Assembly: GCA_964415605.1 (NCBI GenBank)
Contig: CAYQBA010000089.1
Span: 1 to 19,503 of the forward strand
From: UCB3 sp964415605
Lineage (GTDB): Bacteria; Chloroflexota; Anaerolineae; Epilineales; Epilineaceae
DNA: 19,503 nt
Direction: 5' to 3'
Part shown: positions 8,701 through 15,896 of the stretch, piece by piece
Layout: every line of letters begins with the position of its first letter
Position numbering within the stretch: the stretch's first letter is position 1
Notes under the pieces: generated by a model
The model's database searches: none
What the model saw: the letters and a program-made list of their open reading frames with translations, nothing else
Told to the model about the DNA's origin: nothing
Position numbers and translations under genes: made by a program

Positions 8701-11285
8701 GCGACGCGCGGCGCGAGGCGCAGCGCGATCGCGGCCGTTGGATCTTCGAGGCGGCGAGCCTGGTGAACCGGAGCCCGGTTGCCGCGGTGGCGTGGTGGTA
8801 CGCCGTCCTGGCGCTCGTCGGGCTCGCGGCGTTCCCGCTGGTGGCCACGCTCCTGCCCAACCTCGCCGATCGCGGCTGGGCGGTCGCCCGCACGGCGGGC
8901 CTCCTCTTGACGAGCTGGCTCGCGTGGCTGGCCGCGTCGCTCGGGTGGGCCGACCACACCCCCGCCTTGGTATGGACGGCGGCGGCCGGCATGGGCCTGG
9001 TCTCGCTGGGGCTGGCCTGGCGCGACCGATCCGGCCTGCGCGCGTGGCTCGCCGCGAACCGCCGCGTGGTGCTTGCGGAAGAGGCCGTGTGCCTCGCCTT
9101 GTTCGGCCTGTTCCTCGCCATCCGCATCGGCAACCCGGATCTGTGGCACCCGTACTACGGCGGCGAGAAGCCGATGGACTTCGCCTACCTCAACGCCGTG
9201 TTGCGTACGGTGGCGTTCCCACCGTACGACCCATGGTTCGCCGGAGGTCAGCTCAACTACTACTACTACGGCTTCGTGTTCGTCGGCGCGCTCATCGAGA
9301 TGACGCGCATCGTCCCATGGGTGGCGTACAACCTCGCCATCCCGACGCTCGCGGCGCTGACCGGCCTCGGGGTGTTCGGGGTGGCTTTCAGCTGGTCGCG
9401 GGCGGCGCATCGGCGGCCGGCGACCGGGATCCGCGCCGGGGTGCTGGCGGCCGTGCTGGCCGTCGCCTCCGGCAACCTGTTCCAGGTGCCGTACATCGCC
9501 GAGAAGCTGGCCGAGGTCTCGGGCAGCGTGTTCGAGAGCGCGCTGCCCGGCGTGCAGACCCTGGTCCGGGCCGCCCAGGGCTGGGTGGCGGTGATGGCTG
9601 GCAAGGCCAGCCTGTCTGTGCAGACCGGCTGGTGGTACTGGAACGCGTCGCGCGCCATCCCCGAGCAGGGCGACGTCGCCCCGATCACCGAGTTCCCGTT
9701 CTTCACGTTCGTCTACGCCGACCTCCACGCCCACATGATGGCGCTGCCGATCACCGTCCTGGCACTCAGCGTCGCGCTGTCGTGGATCGTCCTCAGCGAG
9801 GACGATCGGCGCGGCTACAATTGGCCGTTCGAGCTCTGGGGATTGGGGCGCCTCCTCCTGGGCGCCCTGGCCATCGGGGCGCTGTGGCCGGCCAACACCT
9901 GGGATTTCCCGACGTACGGCCTCGTGGCGGCGGGCGCGCTGGCGGCCGGTCAGTGGCAGCGCCTCGGCGGGCCCGGTCGGTGGTGGCTGTTCCACGTGGG
10001 GCTGCGCGGCGGGTTGCTGCTCGGCTTGAGCCTGCTGTTCTTCGCGCCCTACCATCTGGCGTATGTGACGCCCTATGCCAGCTTCCGAGCGTGGGACTCG
10101 GTCAAGACCCCGCTGCAGGCCTACATCGTCGTGCACGGCATCTTCCTCTTCGCCATCACGACCTGGGTGCTCGCGCGGCTTGGCGGCGCGCTGCGCGACC
10201 CGGCTGAGCGGCCGGCCGTCCTGCGCGTGCTGGCGGTCGCCGGCGGCCTGACGGCGCTTGTGCTCGGTGCGCTTTACCTCTGGTCGGTCGGGGAGCTAGC
10301 CGGCAGCGAGTACCCGCCGTCGCCGTGGACGCCGCTGTTCGCCGGCGTGCTCCTGACGCTCGGCGTGGGCGTCCTGCTCCGGCCGCGCGCGGGCGCGCCC
10401 GAGCGGTTCGCGGCGTGGATCTACGTGCTGGGCATCCTCTTGACGCTGTTCGTCGAGTACGTCGTGCTCGACGGTGACATCGGGCGGATGAACACCGTGT
10501 TCAAGTTCTACATCCAGATCTGGGTGTTGTGGTCGGTCCTGGCGGCCGTGGCGGTGGCGTGGCTCGAGCCGTGGCGGCGGTGGAGCGCCCGGACGCCGGC
10601 TGCGATGGTGGCGCGGGCCTGGAGCGTCGTGTTCGCCGGGCTGGTGGCGTGCGGGCTGGTGTACACCGTGACGGCCGCCCGCGCGAAGATCGAGGATCGG
10701 TTCCCGGCCGCGTATGGGATGGACCCCGCGGAGCGCGAGGGCTACGAGGCCCGCAACTTCCGCCCCGCGCTGTCCGGGATGGCGTACCTCGACTACGCCC
10801 TGTACGACGACGACGGCCACCTGCTGCGCCTGAGCTACGATCGCGACGCCATCCGCTGGCTGCAGGACAACGTCGAGGGCACGCCGACCATCCTGGAAGG
10901 GTTCAGGGTGAAGGGCTACCGCTGGGGGTCGCGCTACAGCATCTACACCGGACTGCCGACCGTGATCGGCTGGGACTGGCATCAAAAGCAGCAGCGCAAC
11001 GCCATCGGGCACTACGTGGTAGACGAGCGCACGGCCGATGTGGCGACGATCTACGACACGCCCGACGCCGCCACCGCCGCGGCGCTGCTCGACCAGTACC
11101 ACGTGGCGTACGTGATCGTGGGCGAGATGGAGCGCGCGTTCTACGCGCCGGACGGCCTGGCCAAGTTTGACGCCATGGTCGCCGACGGCCACGCCGAGCT
11201 GGTCTACACCGGCGGCCCGCCCGACAACCCCGCGGTCAAGATCTACCGCCTGAATCGCGCGACCGCGGGGGCCGATACGCCATGA
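5697..11285 (+). CDS. GT-C glycosyltransferase fused to DUF2298 (Chlor_Arch_YYY) domain
   Basis: A 1862-residue protein. I chose ATG 5697, overlapping the previous stop in ATGA and beginning M-T-T-D like the gene before; upstream in-frame codons back to 5391 lie inside that gene. Residues 1-105 are disordered with PPGD-type repeats. The first half is GT-C-like: H-P-D-E in the first outside loop (Asp144, Glu145), S-P-L-N-P further on, membrane segments to about 590, then an outside domain ending with S-S-N-R-V-Y and V-Y-D-H-P-K-V (from 925). The second half, about 1025-1862, is DUF2298: GEK at 1156-1158, YYYY-G from 1188, E-F-P-F-F at 1332, A-D-L-H-A-H (Asp1342, His1344, His1346) and R-M-N-T-V-F-K-F-Y at 1597. 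It is probably a membrane enzyme acting on a lipid-linked sugar; the role of DUF2298 is not established. Confidence 0.85.
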   Translation: MTTDELTRPDDGPATLEPAPPGDASVTPEPMAMRDAPMPPRGEADTPAPVPPGDEPSTTEPLSAESSKLDLSPPGDEPVAPGAPLLDADEAAHALPPPVQARGLAAWLRDRAWVLVALAVILAAAAHVRLVGLDWDSGHHLHPDERFLTMVESALTLPTACLSDPAGRIDAYGCLLGYLDTDTSPLNPRNQGHGFFAYGTWPITLVYLVARQLGKTDYHTVYMVGRQMSVLIDLLALLLLFGLGTRLYDARVGLLAAALGAFTAFFIQQAHFFTVDGPANFFVVLFFFFAVGMPRRGGWAATALAGAALGMALASKVSVWPLVPVALIVLGAAAVRRGGARRDWIEAAGKVALLGVTSFVALRLCMPDMFVGPGWPNVVDDPTRYAQVTSGEWIAPDLWHTLHDLMPDALEPWLLPDPRWMDSMRKVSELVTGHGVDWPPNHQWWNRTDYVFPWRNMVLWGMGIALGVAAWLGWAAAGLEILRRRRLAHALPWLWITLFFAYYGGQWTKTMRYFLPIYPALILFGAYGLVALYDRARGQRTRVFDPDEAEPGPEQAAAFIPPTGRRGRLAPAAALALMALVVGTTTVWGFMFSRIYTRDHSRVAGSRWIYHHLPTAFGLTVKGGADGAAPGLYLPANWPQSIRMVPGTHQYRVDDEAWVGPARVLIPGASPITIDGAHLAYVTDPEADASPESFEVVLSTAAFLGADGRPDKPLASGSARVALNARAQSVRVALPDVELWPPAPATPTPQPFGGDRLGLTRYLPFGATPESPAAPPDTPVGEYYLWFRVEGAPIRGRPSILAIETRWDDAIPLGLDGYAARDDAETEWGEGLYGSSEMDLYDADTPAKVDQMLDWMAAADYVMMSSNRVYGAIAQLPNRWPMTLRYYDALFAESFGFRHVADIHSYPSLGAWEVNDQPAEEAWHVYDHPKVDVFAVDGVDRDALRAELVPLTGPEHVTFVWPQESDGVMRGLWSRLRGVVLGDAGDAAIDAAGVPLEAVMLSDARREAQRDRGRWIFEAASLVNRSPVAAVAWWYAVLALVGLAAFPLVATLLPNLADRGWAVARTAGLLLTSWLAWLAASLGWADHTPALVWTAAAGMGLVSLGLAWRDRSGLRAWLAANRRVVLAEEAVCLALFGLFLAIRIGNPDLWHPYYGGEKPMDFAYLNAVLRTVAFPPYDPWFAGGQLNYYYYGFVFVGALIEMTRIVPWVAYNLAIPTLAALTGLGVFGVAFSWSRAAHRRPATGIRAGVLAAVLAVASGNLFQVPYIAEKLAEVSGSVFESALPGVQTLVRAAQGWVAVMAGKASLSVQTGWWYWNASRAIPEQGDVAPITEFPFFTFVYADLHAHMMALPITVLALSVALSWIVLSEDDRRGYNWPFELWGLGRLLLGALAIGALWPANTWDFPTYGLVAAGALAAGQWQRLGGPGRWWLFHVGLRGGLLLGLSLLFFAPYHLAYVTPYASFRAWDSVKTPLQAYIVVHGIFLFAITTWVLARLGGALRDPAERPAVLRVLAVAGGLTALVLGALYLWSVGELAGSEYPPSPWTPLFAGVLLTLGVGVLLRPRAGAPERFAAWIYVLGILLTLFVEYVVLDGDIGRMNTVFKFYIQIWVLWSVLAAVAVAWLEPWRRWSARTPAAMVARAWSVVFAGLVACGLVYTVTAARAKIEDRFPAAYGMDPAEREGYEARNFRPALSGMAYLDYALYDDDGHLLRLSYDRDAIRWLQDNVEGTPTILEGFRVKGYRWGSRYSIYTGLPTVIGWDWHQKQQRNAIGHYVVDERTADVATIYDTPDAATAAALLDQYHVAYVIVGEMERAFYAPDGLAKFDAMVADGHAELVYTGGPPDNPAVKIYRLNRATAGADTP
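5751..5930 (+). repeat. Degenerate PPGD/E repeats in the disordered N-tail
   Basis: Four copies of a P-P-(R)-G-(D/E) motif occur at residues 20, 39, 51 and 73 of the fusion protein. The last two share a 19-base identical stretch (5846-5864 and 5912-5930). Spacing is irregular (12-22 residues). It looks like low-complexity expansion in a cytoplasmic tail; no function can be assigned. Confidence 0.55.
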
Positions 11286-13975
11286 GCAGCGTCCTCTTCG
11301 CCACCTTCAAGTGGTGGTTCGTCGTGGGCCTCGTCGGCTGGGTCGCCGCCCCGCTGGCCTGGCGGCTGTTCCCCGGCCTGCCGGACCGCGGCCTGGCGTT
11401 CATCCGACCCCTCGGCCTTCTCGTCGCCGGCTACGTGTACTGGCTGCTGGGGATGGCAGGGATGGTGCCGAACTCGGCGGCCGGCGCGTGGTTCGTCGTG
11501 CTCGGGCTCGTGTTCGCCGGCGCGTGGATCGGCCAGCCGACGCGGTCCGAGGCGCTGGCGTGGCTGCGCGCGCGGCGGCGCCTGGTGCTGGGCTACGAGG
11601 CGCTGTTCCTCGTGGGGTTGGCCGGATGGGCCATCTACCGGTCGTACAGCCCGAACATCGAGACGTCCGGCGGCGAGAAGTACATGGAGATGGCGTTCAT
11701 CAGCGGCGTGCTCGAGAGCCCGCAGCTGCCGCCGCTCGACCCGTGGATGAGCGGCCACACGATCAGCTACTACTACTTCGCGTACGTCATCGCGGCGCTG
11801 CTCATCCACCTCACGGGCATCGTGCGGTTCGAGGCGTTCAACCTGCTGGTGCCGTTGTCGCTCGGGCTCACGCTGTGCGGCGCGTTCGGCCTGGGCTACA
11901 ACCTCGTCGCACTCAGCAAGGGGGCGACGCGTGCCGCGCGCCTCGTCGGCGGCGGCTTCACCGCGTTCCTGCTGCCGCTCGCCGGAAGCCTCGAAGGCGC
12001 GCTGGAGCTGGCGTACCTGCGCGGGTGGGGGTCGGCCGGCTGGTACAACTGGCTGGACGTGATGAACCTCACCATCGGCGGCGGAACATGCGCCGAGGAG
12101 CCGGGCTCGGGCTTCGGCGCCGGCGGCTGGGTGCCGACGCGCTTCATCTGGTGGTGGCGGGCCTCGCGCGTGATCCACGACGGCTGCGGCTACGTCATCA
12201 ACGAGTTCCCGTTCTTCAGCTTCATGCTGGCCGACGCCCACCCGCACGTGCTCGCCCTGCCGTTCGCGCTGATGGTCCTCGGCCTGGCGCTGGCGGTGCT
12301 GGCGGGCGGCTGGGATCCGGGCAACGGCGAACGCCCGCTGTGGTCGCCGCGCTGGCTCGCGCTGCCGCTGCTGGTCGGCGCGCTCGGCTTCCTCAACACG
12401 TGGGACTTGCCGACGTACGGGTTCGTCGTCGTGGTGGCCTACGGCCTTCGCGCGCTTGGGCGGTCGGCGGCCGCCATCGACGTCGCCCCGACGCTCGAGA
12501 ACCGGGCGCTCGCCGTGCTCGGCGCGCTCGGCGTGGCCGCGGTGGCGTGGCGCGGGTCGGCCGCCTTTCTCGAGATCGTCCGCCAGGTACCGCCCGACCA
12601 GCAACCGCTGGCGGCGCGGGCGCTGCTGGCCGGGGCGGTGACGCTCGCGGCGGTCGTGGCCGGCCGGACGGTCTGGGGCCAGGCCGCGGCCGGCTCGGGC
12701 CCGGCCCTGCGGGCCGTGGACACCGCGCGGTTCGCCATCTGGCTCGCAGCGCTGTCGATCCTGTTCTTCATCCCCTTCCACGTCGGCTTCCAGTCGCAGG
12801 TCTCGGGCATCGGGCTCGTCGACATCCGCACGCGCCTGCCGCACTGGCTCGTGCACTTCGGGCTGCTGTTCTTCCTCGGCGTCACGGCGATCGTGGCGCT
12901 GGCGCCGGACCTGCGCGCGGCGCTGCGCCGGCCAGGATCGCCGGCGCGGCCGATCCTCGTGGCCACCGCCGCGGCGATGGGGATCGCGACCTTCCTCGCG
13001 GCGTGGACGGCGCTGGTCCTCGTCGCCGTCATCGCCGCCGCCGTGGTCGTGCTGGTTGCCCGCATGCCATCGCACGGCGACGGTCCCGCCGATCCGACTG
13101 ATCGGGCCGCCGACGCGGGCGGCGCACCGGACGCCGCGCCGCAAGCCGCGGACGATGCCGGCGAGGGGCCGACGGCGCCCCCGATCTCGCGCCATCGGGC
13201 CACCGTCGACGCGGCGCCCGCGTTTGCGCTCGTGTGCGTCGCGGTCGGGCTTCTCCTGCCGCTCGGCACCGAGTTCGTGTTCATCCGCGATCTCTTCAAC
13301 AACCGCATGAACAGCGTGTTCAAGCTCTACTATCAGGGCTGGACGCTCTTGGCCGTCGGCGGTGGCTACGCCGCGTACGCGGTGTGGCGACGCTGGCGGC
13401 CCGCCGCGCGCTGGGGCTGGTCAGCGGTGGCGGCCGGCCTGGTCCTGGCGGCGCTCTACTATCCCGTTGCCGCCACCTACGATCGAACCAACCGGCTGAC
13501 GGTCCGCGCGGATGGGGGGCCGGAGGACGGCCACTCGCTCGACGGCCTGCGCTGGTGGAAGGCTGTGCACCCCGAGGACCGCGAGGCCGTGGCATGGCTG
13601 ACCGCCAACACGCCGCCCGGCACGGTGATCCTCGAGGCCTATGGCGGCGGCTATGCCCACAACGGGCGGATCTCGATGGCCACCGGTCGGCCGACGGTCA
13701 TGGGTTGGGAGGGGCACGAGCACCAGTGGCGCGGGGTGCGCGACGAGATCGATCCGCGCAAGGCCGACGTCGACGCGATGTACAAGAGCCCCGACGGGAC
13801 CGTCGTGCGCGACCTGCTGCGGCGCTACGGCGTCCGGTTCGTCGTGCTCGGTGAGACCGAGCGGGCGCAGTTCGGCCTGACGCCGGCCGACGAGCGGCGG
13901 TTCGAGGATCTGCTCGGCGCCCCGGTTTGGACCTCGTCTGGCGGCAAGGTCAAGGTGTTCGAGGTGGCCGATTGA
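11282..13975 (+). CDS. Stand-alone DUF2298 membrane protein
   Basis: This 897-residue, very hydrophobic protein starts at the ATG of an ATGA overlap with the fusion gene. It carries the DUF2298 landmarks in the same order as the second half of the fusion: GEK (131-133), D-P-W followed by YYY (163-165), F-N-L, E-F-P-F-F (Glu308), A-D-A-H-P-H (Asp318, His320, His322) and R-M-N-S-V-F-K-L-Y (from 675). The C-terminal soluble part ends with T-G-R-P-T-V-M-G-W. The length fits the single-domain class of Chlor_Arch_YYY proteins. Here the YYYxG motif reads YYYFA. An Ala/Asp/Pro-rich insert at about 594-640 lies in a loop predicted to be cytoplasmic. Two cysteines (270 and 302) flank a Gly-rich stretch. 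The biochemical function is unknown; context suggests surface glycan assembly. Confidence 0.87.
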   Translation: MSSVLFATFKWWFVVGLVGWVAAPLAWRLFPGLPDRGLAFIRPLGLLVAGYVYWLLGMAGMVPNSAAGAWFVVLGLVFAGAWIGQPTRSEALAWLRARRRLVLGYEALFLVGLAGWAIYRSYSPNIETSGGEKYMEMAFISGVLESPQLPPLDPWMSGHTISYYYFAYVIAALLIHLTGIVRFEAFNLLVPLSLGLTLCGAFGLGYNLVALSKGATRAARLVGGGFTAFLLPLAGSLEGALELAYLRGWGSAGWYNWLDVMNLTIGGGTCAEEPGSGFGAGGWVPTRFIWWWRASRVIHDGCGYVINEFPFFSFMLADAHPHVLALPFALMVLGLALAVLAGGWDPGNGERPLWSPRWLALPLLVGALGFLNTWDLPTYGFVVVVAYGLRALGRSAAAIDVAPTLENRALAVLGALGVAAVAWRGSAAFLEIVRQVPPDQQPLAARALLAGAVTLAAVVAGRTVWGQAAAGSGPALRAVDTARFAIWLAALSILFFIPFHVGFQSQVSGIGLVDIRTRLPHWLVHFGLLFFLGVTAIVALAPDLRAALRRPGSPARPILVATAAAMGIATFLAAWTALVLVAVIAAAVVVLVARMPSHGDGPADPTDRAADAGGAPDAAPQAADDAGEGPTAPPISRHRATVDAAPAFALVCVAVGLLLPLGTEFVFIRDLFNNRMNSVFKLYYQGWTLLAVGGGYAAYAVWRRWRPAARWGWSAVAAGLVLAALYYPVAATYDRTNRLTVRADGGPEDGHSLDGLRWWKAVHPEDREAVAWLTANTPPGTVILEAYGGGYAHNGRISMATGRPTVMGWEGHEHQWRGVRDEIDPRKADVDAMYKSPDGTVVRDLLRRYGVRFVVLGETERAQFGLTPADERRFEDLLGAPVWTSSGGKVKVFEVAD

Positions 13976-13986
13976 GCCTGGTGAGC

Positions 13987-13991
13987 GGGGG
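13987..13991 (+). promoter_or_regulatory. Ribosome binding site deciding the start at 14001
   Basis: A G-run (GGGGG) in the 25-base gap after the DUF2298 gene ends 9 bases before ATG 14001. The next in-frame ATG, at 14019, has no comparable sequence in front of it, so 14001 is preferred. Confidence 0.4.
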
Positions 13992-14000
13992 ATCACGGCG

Positions 14001-15728
14001 ATGACCGGGTCGGGCCCGATGCGGCGGGCCGACGTCTCGATCGACGTGGTCGTGCTCGGGGGTCTCGTGGTCGCGGCGGCGCTCCTGCGCCTGGTGGACC
14101 TCGGCTGGATGCCGCTCGACCCCGGCGAGGGGGCCCGCGCCTTGCCCGCGTGGCGCGCGGCCCATGGCCTGCCGGTGGACCGGCTGCCCGACGCCCCGCT
14201 CTTGTTCCACCTCCAGCGGTGGGTGTTCGCGTTCGGGCCCGGGGGCGACGCGGCGGCGCGCCTGGTCCCCGCGCTGGCCGGCGTCGCCCTTGTCGGCGTG
14301 GCTGGCCTCTTGCGCCCGGCGCTCGGCGGGCCGGCGGCGCTGGCCGCGGCGGCGGGCTTCGCGCTCGACCCGCTCTGGCTGTTCGCGGGGCGCCAGGCGT
14401 CGCCCGCCACGCTCGCGGCGCTGGGCATTGTCGCGACGCTGGGCCTGTGGTTGAAAGGGGGACGGCTCGCCCGGCGCGGCGCGCCCATCGCGGCGGCTTT
14501 GACGTTGGCGGCCGGCGGTCTGGCGGTCACGGCCGCGGTCGCGGCCGCAGCCGTGTGGGGGTTGCGCCGGATCGCAGGCGGCGGGGCGCTTGCCCGGGGC
14601 GGCGCGGATGGCGAAGCGGGTCGGGATGGATGGCGCGCGGGCGTGGCCGTGTTCGCGCTGGCTTTTGGGCTGGCCACCACCGGCCTCTTCACCCGGCCCG
14701 ATGGTCTGGGCGCATGGCTGGAGGGGGCGACCGCGTGGTCGAGGCCGTGGACCGCGGGGGGTGACGCGTGGCACGGGTTCGTGTTGCCCCTGGCGGTGTA
14801 CGCCCCGCTCCTGGCGGTGTTCGGCGGCGTGGGCATCGTCCGCGCGCCGCGCCGCGCCGGTGGCGTCGGGCTGTTTGTGTTGATCTGGGCGATCCTGGCC
14901 CTCGCGATGGGCGTGGTCGCGGGCAGCCCGGATCGCCTCGCCGACGCGGCCATGCCGCTGACGCTCGGCGCGGCGCTCGCCCTGGCCGACCTCGCCGCGG
15001 CCCTGCGCCGGGGCTTCCGCTGGGGGGACGACGGGGTGACCGCCGCCATCCTCTTCCTGGCGGCCGGGTACGCGTGGGCGTATGCGACGGCGTTCAGCGG
15101 CGCCACCACGCCCGAGGACGGCGCCGGCCTGTGGCGGCGCGCGTGGCTGGCCGCGGTGCTGGCCGGCGCGCTCGCGTTCGTGTACCTCGTCGTGTGGGGC
15201 CGCGCGCTGGCGGTGCGGGTGGTCGGGCTCACGGCGGTGGTCGTGCTCGGAGGGATGGGTTGGGTCAACGGATCGCGCGTGAGCTACGCCGCGGGCCTTG
15301 ACGTCCGCGAGCTGCTGCGCCCCGCGTACGTGGCCCCGCCGGCCGAGTGGCTGGCGCGCGATCTCGCCGGCGCGTCGCGCGCCGCCACCGGCGACGCCTT
15401 CGGCATGCCCACCGTGGTCGACCCGACGCTTGCGCCGGTGCTGGCCTGGCCGCTGCGCGAGCGCACCGCGCTGGCGTGGGCCACGGCGCCGGCCGCCGAG
15501 GGCGACGCCGCGGTCCTGGCGGTGGCGGCCGCGCCGTCGCCCTTTGGCGCCGGGGAGCCCCGGACGTACGCCGTGTCCGCCCACTGGACCCCGGCGTTCG
15601 CCGGCCGGCTGGGGTTCCTGCGGTGGTACCTCCAGCGGCGGCCGGCGGTGGCGGCCAACCCGGCCGCCGACGGCCCGGTCTTCCAGCGCGCCGTGTGGGA
15701 GGTCGTGCCCGCAGCGACCGGGCCGTGA
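14001..15728 (+). CDS. GT-C-like membrane protein, divergent relative of the Agl23-like neighbour
   Basis: This 575-residue membrane protein has about ten hydrophobic segments and a soluble C-terminal stretch of about 130 residues. It lacks an unequivocal family signature, but it aligns by eye with the next gene. L-V-D-L-G, an A-W motif, a P-L-L-F-H block and A-A-R-L-V-P-A-L-A-G appear in the same order as L-Y-D-L-G, A-W, P-L-L-F-H and T-A-R-L. A-W-P-L-R-E near the C-terminus matches W-P-F-T-W-Y-F-R-E there. The acidic loop is D-P-G-E-G (Asp40, Glu43) rather than D-E, and H-G-P is replaced by D-A-P (64-66). It may be a reduced or non-catalytic GT-C protein, or an enzyme with different specificity. 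It follows the DUF2298 gene by 25 bases and probably belongs to the same operon. Confidence 0.75.
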   Translation: MTGSGPMRRADVSIDVVVLGGLVVAAALLRLVDLGWMPLDPGEGARALPAWRAAHGLPVDRLPDAPLLFHLQRWVFAFGPGGDAAARLVPALAGVALVGVAGLLRPALGGPAALAAAAGFALDPLWLFAGRQASPATLAALGIVATLGLWLKGGRLARRGAPIAAALTLAAGGLAVTAAVAAAAVWGLRRIAGGGALARGGADGEAGRDGWRAGVAVFALAFGLATTGLFTRPDGLGAWLEGATAWSRPWTAGGDAWHGFVLPLAVYAPLLAVFGGVGIVRAPRRAGGVGLFVLIWAILALAMGVVAGSPDRLADAAMPLTLGAALALADLAAALRRGFRWGDDGVTAAILFLAAGYAWAYATAFSGATTPEDGAGLWRRAWLAAVLAGALAFVYLVVWGRALAVRVVGLTAVVVLGGMGWVNGSRVSYAAGLDVRELLRPAYVAPPAEWLARDLAGASRAATGDAFGMPTVVDPTLAPVLAWPLRERTALAWATAPAAEGDAAVLAVAAAPSPFGAGEPRTYAVSAHWTPAFAGRLGFLRWYLQRRPAVAANPAADGPVFQRAVWEVVPAATGP

Positions 15729-15745
15729 GGCGGCGGTCGCCGCGG

Positions 15746-15768
15746 CGTGCGCGGCCCGGCCGTGCGCG
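15746..15768 (+). other. Strong GC hairpin after the GT-C-like gene
   Basis: A ten-base-pair stem with a three-base loop can form between 15746-15755 and 15759-15768, including two G-U pairs. No T-run follows, so it is not a standard intrinsic terminator. It could slow decay or help factor-dependent termination before the next gene. Confidence 0.35.
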
Positions 15769-15807
15769 CCGACCCGGTCTCAGCGTGCGCGGCGAGCGCC
15801 TGTAACG

Positions 15808-15813
15808 TACAAT
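15808..15813 (+). promoter_or_regulatory. Possible -10 box before the Agl23-like gene
   Basis: TACAAT stands out in a GC-rich gap, with five of six positions matching consensus. Transcription would start near 15820. I see no good -35 at 16-18 bases, so the promoter would be weak or activator-dependent. Confidence 0.35.
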
Positions 15814-15827
15814 CGTCCACCCCAAGG

Positions 15828-15896
15828 ATGGTCGCCCGGTGCCGGATCGCCGACGCCAACCTTCCGGTGCCCCTATGGAGCGAGGTAGCGCAATGA
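15828..15896 (+). other. Possible 22-codon upstream ORF overlapping the next start
   Basis: ATG at 15828 opens a 22-residue frame ending in TGA at 15894-15896, exactly overlapping the ATG of the large gene in ATGA. If the TACAAT box is used, its ATG would lie only about 8 bases from the mRNA start. AAGG directly abuts the ATG, so there is no normal ribosome site. It may be a coupling leader peptide or chance; composition gives no help. Confidence 0.25.
15882..15885 (+). promoter_or_regulatory. Ribosome binding site of the Agl23-like gene
   Basis: GAGG lies 7 bases before ATG 15893, the best spacing among the in-frame candidates. The alternatives GTG 15839 and ATG 15875 have no comparable site. 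Confidence 0.5.

Noticed and set aside
11243..13195. Minus-strand open frame of 650 codons
   Set aside because: It is the shadow of the DUF2298 gene. The plus-strand frame has family motifs and the minus frame has none.
15839..15892. Upstream in-frame starts GTG 15839 and ATG 15875 for the Agl23-like gene
   Set aside because: Neither has a ribosome site, whereas ATG 15893 has GAGG 7 bases upstream.
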